A stretch of DNA of 64,000 nucleotides from Trinickia violacea (GCF_005280735.1 NZ_CP040077.1:434001-498000); one strand, 5' to 3'; counted from the stretch's first letter, positions 28,832 through 37,798 are shown. The notes: generated by a model from the sequence alone, not told the origin. Numbers and translations are program-made.

Positions 28832-28873
28832 CCCACAGTGAGTCGACCGGATTAACGCTTTCGCGCTTACACC

Positions 28874-29359
28874 ATGCCAGCCACTTTCGAACGCAAGCTC
28901 GTCACGCGTGAAGCGCTCGTCCAGCTTCGCCCGACGCTCAAGGGGCCCGTCGTCTTCACGAACGGCGTTTTCGACATCCTGCATCGCGGGCACGTCACCT
29001 ACCTGGCGGACGCCAAGGCGCTCGGCGCGTGTCTGATCGTCGGCGTGAACAGCGATGCGTCGGTGCGGATGCTCGGCAAGGGCGACGATCGTCCCATCAA
29101 CCAGCAGGACGACCGCATGGCGCTGCTTGCGGCGCTGGAAAGCGTCGACTGGGTGGTGCGATTCGACGAGAAGACCCCGATCGAGTTGATCGAGGCGGTG
29201 CACCCCGACGTGCTCGTGAAGGGCGGCGACTACGACATGGACGCGCTGCCGGAATCGGTGCTCGTGCGCGGCTGGGGCGGCAAGGCGCTCGCGATTCCGT
29301 TCGAGCACGAGCGCTCGACGACCGCCCTGCTCAAGAAGGTGCGGACGTCTGGCAACTAG
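28874..29359 (+). CDS. rfaE2: D-glycero-beta-D-manno-heptose 1-phosphate adenylyltransferase
   Basis: A 161-residue nucleotidyltransferase that makes ADP-heptose, precursor of the lipopolysaccharide inner core. The cytidylyltransferase-like fold shows VVFTNGVFDILHRGHVTYL with the HxGH signature at His37-His40. NSDASVRMLGKGDDRPI and the C-terminal GWGGKALAIPFEHERSTTALLKKVR follow. It is the stand-alone C-terminal half of the E. coli HldE bifunctional enzyme, the usual arrangement in Burkholderia. The ATG follows directly after palindromic repeats, with no strong Shine-Dalgarno visible. Confidence 0.93.
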   Translation: MPATFERKLVTREALVQLRPTLKGPVVFTNGVFDILHRGHVTYLADAKALGACLIVGVNSDASVRMLGKGDDRPINQQDDRMALLAALESVDWVVRFDEKTPIELIEAVHPDVLVKGGDYDMDALPESVLVRGWGGKALAIPFEHERSTTALLKKVRTSGN

Positions 29360-29363
29360 CTGC

Positions 29364-29603
29364 TTATTGCGTGAGCGTCGACGCCTGAATCGGCGCGAGC
29401 GGGGTCGGGCCGCCGACGACGGCCTGATCCGTCGCATCAGCTGAGGCGACCGGCGTCACCGTCAGCCAGTCGGGATGAATTTGCCGGTTCAGATGGCTCG
29501 GCTCGCGCTCGCCGGAGGCGGGCAAGGCGCCGAGCAAGCCGCTCGCGAGCACGAACGCGAGCAGATTGGCGAGAACGAGAATGGCGATCAGCCAGCGCAA
29601 CAT
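29364..29603 (-). CDS. Small single-pass membrane protein downstream of coaX
   Basis: A 79-residue protein from the ATG at 29603, with GGAGAG upstream. One membrane helix (MLRWLIAILVLANLLAFVLASGLLGAL) is followed by a soluble part with HLNRQIHPDWLTVTPVASADATDQAVVGGPTPLAP. The stop is only four bases from the convergent rfaE2 stop. The HLNRQIHPDWL segment resembles the juxtamembrane part of longer SPOR-type proteins encoded downstream of coaX in relatives, so it may be a naturally short member or a truncated one. The function is unknown. Confidence 0.65.
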   Translation of the reverse strand: MLRWLIAILVLANLLAFVLASGLLGALPASGEREPSHLNRQIHPDWLTVTPVASADATDQAVVGGPTPLAPIQASTLTQ

Positions 29604-29725
29604 CGTGGGGCTCTCCGTCAAGTTCAAGTAAGTGAGACGTTCATCGGCCCGGCGCCGTATGCCGAGCCACGCTTGTCACCGCGCTTGCCACATTACGCGC
29701 GAAGCCGAAACGGTCACGCGCGGAC

Positions 29726-30532
29726 TCACACATCATCGCCTGCCGCCGCGATCAGCGCGAGCCCGGACAGCACGAGACCGTCATGCCGCGTATGCGGAAT
29801 CGCAAGCGCGAGCGCGATTTCATCGGCCGCGCCACCGCCCAGCACGAGCCGCACGGGCGTGCTCCACGCCTCGCTCAATTCGCGCCACGCGCGTTCGATC
29901 AACCCCGCCTGCGCGAGCAGGCACCCCGCCGACAACGCATGCGGCGTGTCCGTCGCGAACCAGTCGCGCTCGCTTTTGCCGTCGATCAGGCCGCGTGCCG
30001 ATTGAGCCGAGAGGGTCGGCAACTGCGCCGTGTGCTGGCCGAGCGAATGCATCATCAGCGACCAGCCCGGCGCGATCAATCCGCCCGCGAACAGGCCGTC
30101 GGCGCGCAAGGCTTCGAGCGTCGTCGCCGTGCCGAGCGTCGCGATCAGCAGCGGTTCGCCCGGAAACGCCGCGCGTGCGCCGATCATCCCGGCCCAGCGG
30201 TCGCTGCCGAGCCGCTCGGGCTCGGCGTAGCTGTTCGTGACACCGCATTGCGCTTGGGCCGAGCGGATCGTCGTGCGCGGCAGGCCGGGCCAATGCTGGT
30301 CGATCAGCGCCGCGAGCCGCGCGGCGACGGCGTCGCCGGCCACGTTCGAGATCCACGCGCTGCCGGGCGCCGGCAGCGAGGACCACGCGGGCTCGTCGGC
30401 AAGCGCCGCTTCGGCGGAGGCCGGCTCGTGGGCAAACACGCCGCTTTGCGTCAGCGCGCCGCTCGCATCGGCGAGCGCCCACTTGACCCGGCTGTTGCCC
30501 GCGTCGATCAGCAGGAACGGTGCGCCGCGCAT
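29726..30532 (-). CDS. coaX: Type III pantothenate kinase
   Basis: A 268-residue CoaX enzyme that phosphorylates pantothenate, the first committed step of coenzyme A synthesis. Motifs are LLIDAGNSRVKWAL (phosphate-binding, near the N-terminus), SNVAG, LGSDRWAGMIGARA, LIATLGTATTLEAL and GGLIAPGWSLM. The C-terminal GGGAADEIA is also present. The ATG abuts the stop codon of birA (30533), so the two genes are translationally coupled, a conserved Burkholderiales pairing. Confidence 0.95.
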   Translation of the reverse strand: MRGAPFLLIDAGNSRVKWALADASGALTQSGVFAHEPASAEAALADEPAWSSLPAPGSAWISNVAGDAVAARLAALIDQHWPGLPRTTIRSAQAQCGVTNSYAEPERLGSDRWAGMIGARAAFPGEPLLIATLGTATTLEALRADGLFAGGLIAPGWSLMMHSLGQHTAQLPTLSAQSARGLIDGKSERDWFATDTPHALSAGCLLAQAGLIERAWRELSEAWSTPVRLVLGGGAADEIALALAIPHTRHDGLVLSGLALIAAAGDDV

Positions 30533-31462
30533 CTAGGCGTTCTCCGCGAGACGCAGCGAGACGTCGCCCGTTGCGATCGGCCGCACGCCGTCGGCGGTGT
30601 CGAGCAGGAGCTGGCCCAGTGCGTCGACGCCGAGCGCGATGCCGCGCGCCACTTCGGCGCCCTGTTCGAGCAGCACGACTTCGCGTCCCGCGTACGCGTG
30701 ATACGCGGACCAGCGTTCGGCAAAAGGCGCGAATCCTTCTGACGAAAATTGCGCGAGCGCACCATCGAGCGCGTTGAGCGCGGCGACGAACGTATCGGTG
30801 AGATTCGCGCCGGGCCACGCTTGCGAGAGCGCCGCGGGCTGCGTCGCGCGCGCCTGCGCCGCTACACCGGATTGCAGCGCATCGACTTGCGCGGCGAGCG
30901 CTTCGGCGCCTTGCACGTTGATGCCCGCGCCGATCACGACGGCGCTCGCGCCGGGCGTGCTCCACGCGGTTTCGATCAGGATGCCTGCGAGCTTGCCGCC
31001 GTCGAGCAAGATATCGTTCGGCCACTTCAGCGCGACCTTTGTCTCACCATTGCCGTCGCCCTCGAGCGGGAGCGTGCGCAAGCCCTCGACGAGCGCGGTC
31101 CCGACGGCAAGGCTCAATCCCGCGAGCCCTTCGAGCGGCTGTGGCAGCACGCAACCGAGCGAAAGCATGAGTGCGTTGCCCGGCTCGCCGAACCACGGGC
31201 GTCCTTGGCGTCCGCGGCCGGCGGTCTGGCGATACGCGACGCGCACGGCGGGCGAGCGAAGTGCCAACGCGTCGCGCGACAGGCTTTTCAATTCCGCCAT
31301 CAAGTCGGCATTGGTCGAACCGGTTTCGTCGACGATCTCGATCGTCCAGTTGTGCACGGCGGGGACGAAGCGCTCGGCGGCGCGTTCACGGTCGATGCGC
31401 CAGGCGCCGCTGGTTCCGGCGGACGCGCCGCTCGAAGCAAAAAGGGAGTGGGTGTCATTCAT
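30533..31462 (-). CDS. birA: Biotin--[acetyl-CoA-carboxylase] ligase, no DNA-binding domain
   Basis: A 309-residue biotin protein ligase that makes biotinyl-AMP and attaches biotin to carboxylase subunits. The core shows the adenylate-binding loop in VAYRQTAGRGRQGRPWF, ALKWPNDILLDGGKLAGILIE and a C-terminal SH3-like domain (REVVLLEQGAEVARGIALGVDALGQLLL). The N-terminal 50 residues do not look like the winged helix of E. coli BirA, so it should not act as a repressor. The start at 31462 (MNDTHS) is preferred over a codon six residues upstream. Confidence 0.93.
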   Translation of the reverse strand: MNDTHSLFASSGASAGTSGAWRIDRERAAERFVPAVHNWTIEIVDETGSTNADLMAELKSLSRDALALRSPAVRVAYRQTAGRGRQGRPWFGEPGNALMLSLGCVLPQPLEGLAGLSLAVGTALVEGLRTLPLEGDGNGETKVALKWPNDILLDGGKLAGILIETAWSTPGASAVVIGAGINVQGAEALAAQVDALQSGVAAQARATQPAALSQAWPGANLTDTFVAALNALDGALAQFSSEGFAPFAERWSAYHAYAGREVVLLEQGAEVARGIALGVDALGQLLLDTADGVRPIATGDVSLRLAENA

Positions 31463-31521
31463 GAGGCGTATTGTAGCCACAGGGTGCGACCTGACGGCCC
31501 AAGCACAGCGGCTTCGCTACA

Positions 31522-32691
31522 ATGGCCGCTGTCCCTATTTGCATCGATGCCGAATCCTTGAACTTCGATACCCCACCTGGCCTGCGCGTCGATAGCGGCA
31601 CTGCGGGCAAGATCATCCGGCTGTCCGGGCAGTGGACGGCGCTGGCGCTCGCGCGCGATCGCGACCGCGCCAAGGGCGCCATGGCGCGCCTGCGCGCGCA
31701 ACGCGATCCGGGACGCGGCCAATGGGACTTGTCGGCGATCGAGCGGATGGATCACGTGGGCGGTCAGGCGCTGTGGAGCGTGTGGGGACGCCAGCTCCCC
31801 GAGCGCATCGAACTCACCGATACGCAGCGCGACATCTTCGATCGCATCGCCTTGCTCGACAGCCAGCGCGAGGAGGCGGAGCCGGTCGAGCACACCGATC
31901 CCATCACGGGCCTGGGCCTTTCGATCTTCGCGTTCTTCGAGCATTTGCAAGGCGGTGTCGCGCTGTTCGGCCGCGTCGTGCTCGACGTGATCTCGGTGGT
32001 CAAGAAGCCGAAGACCATGCCGTGGACCGAGATCTCAGCGAACATCTACAGCACCGGTACGCAGGCGCTGCCGATCACCGCGCTCGTCGCGTTCCTGATC
32101 GGCATCGTGCTCTCGTACTTGTCCGCGCAGCAGCTGCGCCTGTTCGGCGCGAACCAGTACATCGTCAACATCCTCGGGCTGTCGGTGATTCGCGAGCTCG
32201 GGCCGGTGCTCTCGGCGATTCTCGTCGCGGGCCGTTCGGGCTCGGCGATCACCGCGCAGATCGGCGTGATGCGCGTCACCGAAGAGCTCGACGCGATGCG
32301 CGTGATGGGCATCCCGCATGGTCTGCGCATCATCCTGCCGCGCGTGATCGCGCTCGGCGTGGCGATGCCGCTCCTCGTCATGTGGACCAACATCGTCGCG
32401 CTCGCGGGCGGCGCGCTCGCCGCGAAGCTCGTGCTCGGCATCGACATGTCGTATTTCGCGCGTGCGCTGCCGGGCGTGGTGCCGATCGCGAACCTGTGGA
32501 TCGGGCTCGGCAAGGGCGTCGCGTTCGGCATGCTGATCGCGATCGTCGCGTGTCATTTCGGTTTCCGGATCAAGGCGAACTCGCAGAGCTTGGGCGAGGG
32601 CACGACAACCTCGGTCGTCACCTCGATCACGGTCGTGATCCTCGCGGACGCCGTGTTCGCGATCCTCTTTCAGAACGTGGGGCTCGGATGA
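31522..32691 (+). CDS. mlaE: MlaE-type ABC permease with an N-terminal STAS-like domain
   Basis: A 389-residue inner-membrane permease of a lipid-trafficking ABC system. Residues 1 to about 115 form a soluble STAS-like domain (IRLSGQWTALALARDRDRAKGAMARLRAQ...WDLSAIERMDHVGGQALWSVWG), the counterpart of MlaB fused in. The MlaE core follows (TGTQALPITALVAFLIGIVLSYLSAQQLRLFGA, GPVLSAILVAGRSGSAITAQIGVMRVTEELDAMRVMGI). It ends FQNVGLG, and the ATPase start overlaps its stop by ATGA. Fusion explains why no separate mlaB gene is present. Confidence 0.92.
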   Translation: MAAVPICIDAESLNFDTPPGLRVDSGTAGKIIRLSGQWTALALARDRDRAKGAMARLRAQRDPGRGQWDLSAIERMDHVGGQALWSVWGRQLPERIELTDTQRDIFDRIALLDSQREEAEPVEHTDPITGLGLSIFAFFEHLQGGVALFGRVVLDVISVVKKPKTMPWTEISANIYSTGTQALPITALVAFLIGIVLSYLSAQQLRLFGANQYIVNILGLSVIRELGPVLSAILVAGRSGSAITAQIGVMRVTEELDAMRVMGIPHGLRIILPRVIALGVAMPLLVMWTNIVALAGGALAAKLVLGIDMSYFARALPGVVPIANLWIGLGKGVAFGMLIAIVACHFGFRIKANSQSLGEGTTTSVVTSITVVILADAVFAILFQNVGLG

Positions 32692-33566
32692 CCGCACCGC
32701 TCGCACCCGCCGTTCGCAACCAGCCGCCGCCTTGTATCGCCGAGCCGGTGATCGAGGTGAGCGATCTGACCAAGCGCTACGGCCGCAACATCATTCACGA
32801 GAACCTCAATTTCGACGTGCGGCGCGGCGAGATCGTGTCGATCGTCGGCGGCTCGGGGTCGGGCAAGACGACGCTCGTGCGCCAGATCCTCGGCCTCGAG
32901 AGTCCGACCTCCGGCACGATCAAGGTGTTCGGCGAAGACATCTCGAAGATCGACCCGGAGGAAGCGCACGTGATGCGCAGCCGCTCCGGCATGCTGTTTC
33001 AGCAGGGCGCGCTGTTCTCGTCGCTCACGGTGTTCGACAACATCGCGCAGCCGATTCGCGAGCTCGGCAAGGTGCCCGCCGGGCTGCTGCGCGACATCGT
33101 CATGCTCAAGCTCGAGATGGTCGGCCTGCCGTGCAAGCATGCGTCGAAGATGCCGGCCGCGCTCTCGGGCGGCATGGTCAAGCGCGCGGGCATCGCGCGT
33201 GCGCTCGCGCTCGAACCCGAGCTGCTGTTTCTCGACGAGCCGACCGCGGGGCTCGATCCGCGCGCCTCGGATGAATTCGTCGAGCTGATCGCGACGCTGC
33301 ATCGCGCGCTCGGTCTCACCGTCGTGATGGTCACGCACGATCTCGACACGATGGTCGCGCTGTCGAGCCGGGTTGCCGTGATCGCGGATCGCAAGGTGCT
33401 CGTGGCGGCGCCGGTCGAAGAGGCGGCCAACGTCGATCATCCGTTCATCAAGGAATACTTTCTCGGCCTGCGCGGCCGCCGGGCGCTGCAAGCGCTGCCT
33501 CCCGAGCGCCGCGCGAAGCTGCCGCCGGCGGCGCTCGAGCCGGCGTCGGCGGAAGTGCCGCTGTGA
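32688..33566 (+). CDS. mlaF: MlaF-type ABC ATPase
   Basis: A 292-residue ATPase of the Mla-like lipid transporter. Walker A is GGSGSGKTTL, the signature motif is LSGGMVKRAGIARALA (the LSGGM form is typical of the MlaF family), Walker B is LLFLDEPTAGLDP, and the H-loop is VTHD. It overlaps the permease gene by four bases (ATGA), so the two are translated together. The C-terminal 40 residues (RGRRALQALPPERRAKLPPAALEPA) are longer than in E. coli MlaF. It energises lipid movement between the inner-membrane complex and MCE proteins. Confidence 0.95.
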   Translation: MTAPLAPAVRNQPPPCIAEPVIEVSDLTKRYGRNIIHENLNFDVRRGEIVSIVGGSGSGKTTLVRQILGLESPTSGTIKVFGEDISKIDPEEAHVMRSRSGMLFQQGALFSSLTVFDNIAQPIRELGKVPAGLLRDIVMLKLEMVGLPCKHASKMPAALSGGMVKRAGIARALALEPELLFLDEPTAGLDPRASDEFVELIATLHRALGLTVVMVTHDLDTMVALSSRVAVIADRKVLVAAPVEEAANVDHPFIKEYFLGLRGRRALQALPPERRAKLPPAALEPASAEVPL

Positions 33567-33663
33567 GCCGCCGCGCCGCGCTTGGCTGACCGCGAAGCCG
33601 CCGAGAACACCGTAACCGCAATACTGCAGGACTGCGCGAAGCCGCCTGCAAGGGAACCCGCGA

Positions 33664-34629
33664 ATGGAAAACAAATCACATGCGTTCTGGGCTGGGCTCT
33701 TCACGATCGGATTGGCGGTCGCGATAGCGTTGACCGTGTTCTGGTTCAACATCGACCGCTCGGTGCGAATCCCGTATGACCTGATCGCACGCACGAACGT
33801 GACCGGGCTCTTTACCGACGCCGCCGTCCGCTATCGCGGACTCGACGTCGGCAAGGTGCAGTCGATCCACTTCGATCGCGAGCATCCGGGGCAGATCGTG
33901 ATCCGCATCCTCGTCGACAAGACCGCGCCGATCACGCACTCCACGTACGGCAGTCTCGGCTTCCAAGGCGTCACGGGGATCGCCTTCGTGCAGCTCGAAG
34001 ACACCGGGCGCGATCTGACGCCGTTTCCGTCGTCGGCGAAGAGCGTCGCTCAGATACCGATGCGCCCCGGGCTGCTCGATCAGTTGCAGGAGCGCGGCGA
34101 CGTGCTGATGCGCGAACTCGAAAGTGTCGCGAAGCATGCGGACAATATGATGTCCGACGATATGCGCGACCGGTTGAAGGCGACGCTCGCGAGCATCCAA
34201 GGCGCGGCCGACAACGTGGCGGCGCTGTCCAAGGCGGCCGCGCCGGTCGCCGCGAAGCTGCCGGGCACGCTCGATCAACTCGACAGCACGCTCGCGTCGA
34301 CCAACGCGCTGATCTCTCGTGTGAACGGCCAGAACGGGCCGCTCGTGACGAACCTGAACAAGATCGGCGCCGCGGCCGATCGGGCGGGCGCGGCGCTGAC
34401 GGCGATGGATGCTTCGCTGCAGGATCTGAGCGCGCGCGTGAACTACGAGACGCTGCCGCGCATCGATGCGTTGAGCACCGATGTCGGCAGCGCCGTGCGC
34501 TCGGTGGATCGCGCAGCGGACCTGTTCAGCACGAGCCCGCGAAGCGTGCTGTTCGGCGCGCCGGCGGCGGCCCCCGGTCCGGGCGAGCCCGGCTTCGCGT
34601 GGCCGAAGGCAGACGCTGCCGCTCATTGA
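33664..34629 (+). CDS. mlaD: MlaD-type MCE-domain protein
   Basis: A 321-residue protein with one N-terminal membrane helix (HAFWAGLFTIGLAVAIALTVFWF) and an MCE domain (IPYDLIARTNVTGLFTDAAVRYRGLDVGKVQSIHFD...PGQIVIRILVDKTAPITHSTYGSLGFQGVTGIAFVQLED). A long helical C-terminus (about residues 130-300) is rich in Ala, Leu and Asp and predicted to be coiled. Compared with E. coli MlaD (about 180 residues) it is much longer, nearer to PqiB/Mce-type proteins, and the tail could help span the periplasm. It lies 97 bp after the ATPase gene in the same operon. Confidence 0.92.
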   Translation: MENKSHAFWAGLFTIGLAVAIALTVFWFNIDRSVRIPYDLIARTNVTGLFTDAAVRYRGLDVGKVQSIHFDREHPGQIVIRILVDKTAPITHSTYGSLGFQGVTGIAFVQLEDTGRDLTPFPSSAKSVAQIPMRPGLLDQLQERGDVLMRELESVAKHADNMMSDDMRDRLKATLASIQGAADNVAALSKAAAPVAAKLPGTLDQLDSTLASTNALISRVNGQNGPLVTNLNKIGAAADRAGAALTAMDASLQDLSARVNYETLPRIDALSTDVGSAVRSVDRAADLFSTSPRSVLFGAPAAAPGPGEPGFAWPKADAAAH

Positions 34630-34662
34630 ACGAATTTGAAAATCCAAGTCAGGAATACTGCA

Positions 34663-35313
34663 ATGTCACGCTCGACTGACCGACTACTTTTCTGCCGCAC
34701 GCCGTTGCTCGGCGCGCTCGCGATGATCGTGCCGATCGTGCTTGCGGCCGGCGTGCTCGCCGGCTGCTCGCTCGGCACGCCTGCCGCCGTCGCGAACATC
34801 CGCTACGATCTCGGCCCCGTCACGCCGGCGGCCTCCCCGGGACCGCTGCCGCCGTTCAAGGTGCTCGACGTCGGCGCGCCGCAGATGCTCAACAGCGACG
34901 GCCTCCTCTATCGCCTGAGCTACGCGGACAGCCAGCGCACCGCGACCTACGCGAACAGCCATTGGACGATGCCGCCCGCGCAATTGCTCACGCAGCGCTT
35001 GCGCGCGGCGTTGTCGTCGCACGGCACGGTGCTCACGGGCGGCGACGGCGTGCATGCGCCGATGCTGAAGGTCGATCTCGAGGAGTTCGAGCAGGTCTTC
35101 GACGGCGAATCGGAAAGCCACGGCGCGCTCACCGCGCGCGCGACGCTGATGCTCGACGGCAAGGTGCTCGGCCAGCGCACGTTCGTTGCGCGCGCGCCCG
35201 CGAGCACCGCGGATGCCGCCGGCGGCGCGCGAGCGCTCGCCGCCGCGAGCGACGATTTCGTCTCGCAGCTCGTCGTGTGGCTCGGCATGACGCCGATCGT
35301 CGCGGCGAAGTGA
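34663..35313 (+). CDS. ABC-type transport auxiliary lipoprotein
   Basis: A 216-residue lipoprotein of the PqiC/ABC-transport auxiliary family. The signal region PLLGALAMIVPIVLAAGVLAGC ends in a lipobox LAGC. The mature part begins SLGTPAAVANIRYDLGPVTPA and contains LLYRLSYADSQRTATYANSHWTMPPAQLLTQRLRAALS, the typical family block. AGGA precedes the ATG at 34663. As the last gene of the four-gene Mla-like operon it probably anchors the MCE assembly at the outer membrane. It takes the place that a soluble carrier such as MlaC has in other organisms. Confidence 0.88.
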   Translation: MSRSTDRLLFCRTPLLGALAMIVPIVLAAGVLAGCSLGTPAAVANIRYDLGPVTPAASPGPLPPFKVLDVGAPQMLNSDGLLYRLSYADSQRTATYANSHWTMPPAQLLTQRLRAALSSHGTVLTGGDGVHAPMLKVDLEEFEQVFDGESESHGALTARATLMLDGKVLGQRTFVARAPASTADAAGGARALAAASDDFVSQLVVWLGMTPIVAAK

Positions 35314-35337
35314 TCGGAGCGTTTTTGCCGCGCTCGC

Positions 35338-35343
35338 TATAAT
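35338..35343 (+). promoter_or_regulatory. Candidate -10 box for the ferredoxin gene
   Basis: A perfect TATAAT lies 30 bp before the ferredoxin ATG, in the 59-bp gap after the lipoprotein gene. No convincing -35 box is present. Confidence 0.4.
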
Positions 35344-35372
35344 CGCCGGGACCTCTCCACACCTCCGACACC

Positions 35373-35696
35373 ATGGATTCCTTCTACAAGTACCACGTCT
35401 TCTTCTGCCTGAATCAGCGCGAACCGGGCGCCGAGCGGCCGAGCTGCGCGAATTGCAATGCACAGGCGATGCAGGAATACGCGAAGAAGCGCGTGAAGCA
35501 ACTGGGCCTCGCCGGCCCCGGCCAGGTCCGCATCAACAAGGCGGGCTGCCTCGATCGCTGCGAGGAAGGGCCGACTGTCGTCGTGTATCCGGAAGGCACC
35601 TGGTACACCTATGTCGACGAAGCGGACATCGATGAGATCGTCGACTCGCATCTGGCCAACGGCAAGGTCGTCGAGCGCTTGTTGATCGACCGTTGA
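35373..35696 (+). CDS. Thioredoxin-like [2Fe-2S] ferredoxin
   Basis: A 107-residue protein with the thioredoxin-fold ferredoxin layout. It reads HVFFCLNQREPG, then CANC, and later NKAGCLDRCEEGPTVVVYPEGTWYTYV. Cysteines at 12, 25, 28, 59 and 63 provide more than the four ligands needed for a [2Fe-2S] cluster. Such proteins (Aquifex ferredoxin type, also called (2Fe-2S) ferredoxin domain proteins) carry single electrons in the cytoplasm. The partner enzyme is unknown. It is followed 13 bp later by a hydrolase gene, so they form a small operon. Confidence 0.9.
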   Translation: MDSFYKYHVFFCLNQREPGAERPSCANCNAQAMQEYAKKRVKQLGLAGPGQVRINKAGCLDRCEEGPTVVVYPEGTWYTYVDEADIDEIVDSHLANGKVVERLLIDR

Positions 35697-35709
35697 TCCG
35701 CGCAAAGCA

Positions 35710-36354
35710 ATGAACGTTCACACCCAGAAATTTCTGATCGACGGACCTGTCGGCAAGATCGAAATGGCGCTCGATGTGCCCGACGCCGTGCGCGAAGAAG
35801 GCGCCGCGCCGCGCGGCATCGCGCTCGTCGCGCATCCGCATCCGCTCTTCGGCGGCTCGATGGACAACAAGGTCGCGGTCACGCTCGCGCGCACGCTCGT
35901 GCAGCTCAACTACGTGACGTACCGCTCGAACTTCCGCGGCGTCGGCGAGACGCAAGGCGAGCACGACAACGGTCACGGCGAGCGCGACGATCTGCTCGCG
36001 GTCCTCGACTATATGCGCGCGCAGCCGGGGCAGGCCGATCTGCCGCTCGTGCTCGCCGGCTTTTCGTTCGGCACGTTCGTGCTTTCGCACGTCGCGAAGG
36101 CGCTCGCCGAGGCGGGCAAGGAGATCGAGCGGATAGTGTTCGTCGGCACGGCGGCGAGCCGCTGGGAAGTCGCGCCGGTCCCCGAAAACACGCTCGTCAT
36201 TCACGGCGAGACCGACGACACCGTGCCGATCGCCTCGGTCTACGACTGGGCCCGGCCGCAAGAATTGCCGGTCGTCGTGATCCCCGGCGCGGAACATTTT
36301 CTGCATCGCAAGCTGCACATCCTGAAGCGGATCATCGTCGACGCCTGGCGCTGA
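35710..36354 (+). CDS. Alpha/beta hydrolase of the small bacterial YqiA/COG2945-like group
   Basis: A 214-residue alpha/beta hydrolase. It has LVAHPHPLFGGSMDNKVAVTLARTL (the HPHP oxyanion-hole signature of this subfamily), RGVGETQGEHDNG, and the nucleophile Ser119 in GFSFG. The acid is in HGETDDTVPI and the histidine in GAEHFLHRKLHIL. The catalytic triad is therefore complete. No signal peptide is present. Substrates of this subgroup are not established. It is co-transcribed with the ferredoxin gene. Confidence 0.9.
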   Translation: MNVHTQKFLIDGPVGKIEMALDVPDAVREEGAAPRGIALVAHPHPLFGGSMDNKVAVTLARTLVQLNYVTYRSNFRGVGETQGEHDNGHGERDDLLAVLDYMRAQPGQADLPLVLAGFSFGTFVLSHVAKALAEAGKEIERIVFVGTAASRWEVAPVPENTLVIHGETDDTVPIASVYDWARPQELPVVVIPGAEHFLHRKLHILKRIIVDAWR

Positions 36355-36412
36355 TTTGTATTTTCCGGCATACAGGTACGCACAAAACGCAAAAACGCTA
36401 CAGCCCGGCGCG

Positions 36413-36418
36413 TATAAT
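36413..36418 (+). promoter_or_regulatory. Candidate -10 box for dacC
   Basis: TATAAT within GCGTATAATGGG, 140 bp upstream of the dacC ATG. The A-rich stretch at 36383-36396 occupies the -35 region but matches TTGACA poorly. Confidence 0.4.
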
Positions 36419-36558
36419 GGGCCCAATTTTTTGCGCGAGTGCCGCCGTTTGATGTGACCCCGAGTGTGTGAAAAATGGGTCGCGGTGACGCGCTCGTGAT
36501 CGCTCTTCCAACGGCGCGCCCCCCGCGTGCATTGCTCACTACCGTCCGAACCGATCCT

Positions 36559-37785
36559 ATGCGTTTTTCCTCCTCCGGCCTCTCGTCCGTCGCAACGTCT
36601 TTCGTTCCCCAATCCGTCAGCCGCGCGGTTTCTCTCGGCCTGTTGCTGCCCGCCACGCTCGTTGCGAGCACCGCGTTCGCGCAGGTGCCGCCGCCGGGCG
36701 TGAACGCGCGCTCGTGGGTGCTCGTCGATGCGACCAGCAACCAAGTGCTCGCCTCGGCGAATGCCGATGAGCGCGTCGAGCCCGCGTCGCTCACCAAGCT
36801 GATGACGGCGTACCTCGTCTTCGAAGCGTTGCAGACGAAGAAGATTTCGATGGATCAAGTGGTGACGCCGAGCGAAGCCGTGCGCCGCGTGGGCACCGAC
36901 GAATCGCGCATGTTCATCGAAGCGAACAAGCCGGTGACCGTGCACGACCTCGTCTACGGCATGATCATTCAATCGGGCAACGACGCGGCGATCGCGCTTG
37001 CCGAGCTCGTCGGCGGCAGCGAGGGCCAGTTCGTCAGCATGATGAACACCGAAGCGCAGCGTCTCGGCATGAAGGGCACGCACTTCGCCGACGTGAACGG
37101 CATGCCCGACCCGAACCACTACACGACGGCCGCCGACTTGGCCACGCTGTCGACGCATCTGATCCGCGACTTCCCCGACTACTACAACATCTTCTCGGTC
37201 AAGGAATTCACGTACAACAAGATCAAGCAGCCGAACCGCAATCGTCTGCTGTGGATCGACCCGAGCGTCGACGGCCTGAAGACCGGTCACACGCAAGCGG
37301 CCGGCTACTGCCTGATTGCATCCGCGAAGCGTTCGCTGCCGGGCTCGCCCGATGTGAACCGCCGTCTCGTCACCGTGATGATGGGCGAGCAGAAGGAACA
37401 CGACCGCGTGCAGGACAGCATGAAGATGCTGAGCTATGGCTATAGCGCGTACGACACCGTGCGTCTGTACAAGGCGAATCAGGTCGTGCAGACGCCGCGC
37501 GTCTTCAAGGGTGCGGCCGATTCCGTGCAAGTCGGCGTGAAGGGCGACCAGTACATCACCGTGCCGCGCGGCATGGGCGACAAGATCAAGCCGCAGGTCA
37601 CGCTCAGCGAGCCGCTCATCGCGCCGATCGCCAACGGTCAGCAGGTCGGCACGGTGCAGATGGTCGCCGACGGCAAGCCGGTCGCGCAATTCCCGGTCGT
37701 CGCGCTGCAGGCGGTGCCGCAGGCGGGCGTCGTCGGCCGCATCTGGGATTCGCTGCTGCTGATGATCAACAAGAAGAAGTCGTAA
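36559..37785 (+). CDS. dacC: D-alanyl-D-alanine carboxypeptidase (PBP5/6 type)
   Basis: A 408-residue periplasmic enzyme that trims the terminal D-Ala of peptidoglycan pentapeptides. The start at 36559 gives a signal peptide ending AFA before QVPPPGVNARSWVLVD. The active-site motifs are complete: SLTK (Ser77, Lys80), SGN (139-141) and KTG (241-243). The C-terminal PBP5-like beta domain (VGVKGDQYITVPRGMGDKIKPQVTLSEPLIAPI) and an amphipathic membrane-anchoring helix (VGRIWDSLLLMINKKKS) follow. It stands immediately upstream of dat, as expected for D-alanine metabolism. Confidence 0.93.
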   Translation: MRFSSSGLSSVATSFVPQSVSRAVSLGLLLPATLVASTAFAQVPPPGVNARSWVLVDATSNQVLASANADERVEPASLTKLMTAYLVFEALQTKKISMDQVVTPSEAVRRVGTDESRMFIEANKPVTVHDLVYGMIIQSGNDAAIALAELVGGSEGQFVSMMNTEAQRLGMKGTHFADVNGMPDPNHYTTAADLATLSTHLIRDFPDYYNIFSVKEFTYNKIKQPNRNRLLWIDPSVDGLKTGHTQAAGYCLIASAKRSLPGSPDVNRRLVTVMMGEQKEHDRVQDSMKMLSYGYSAYDTVRLYKANQVVQTPRVFKGAADSVQVGVKGDQYITVPRGMGDKIKPQVTLSEPLIAPIANGQQVGTVQMVADGKPVAQFPVVALQAVPQAGVVGRIWDSLLLMINKKKS

Positions 37786-37798
37786 TGCTTTCAGGACC

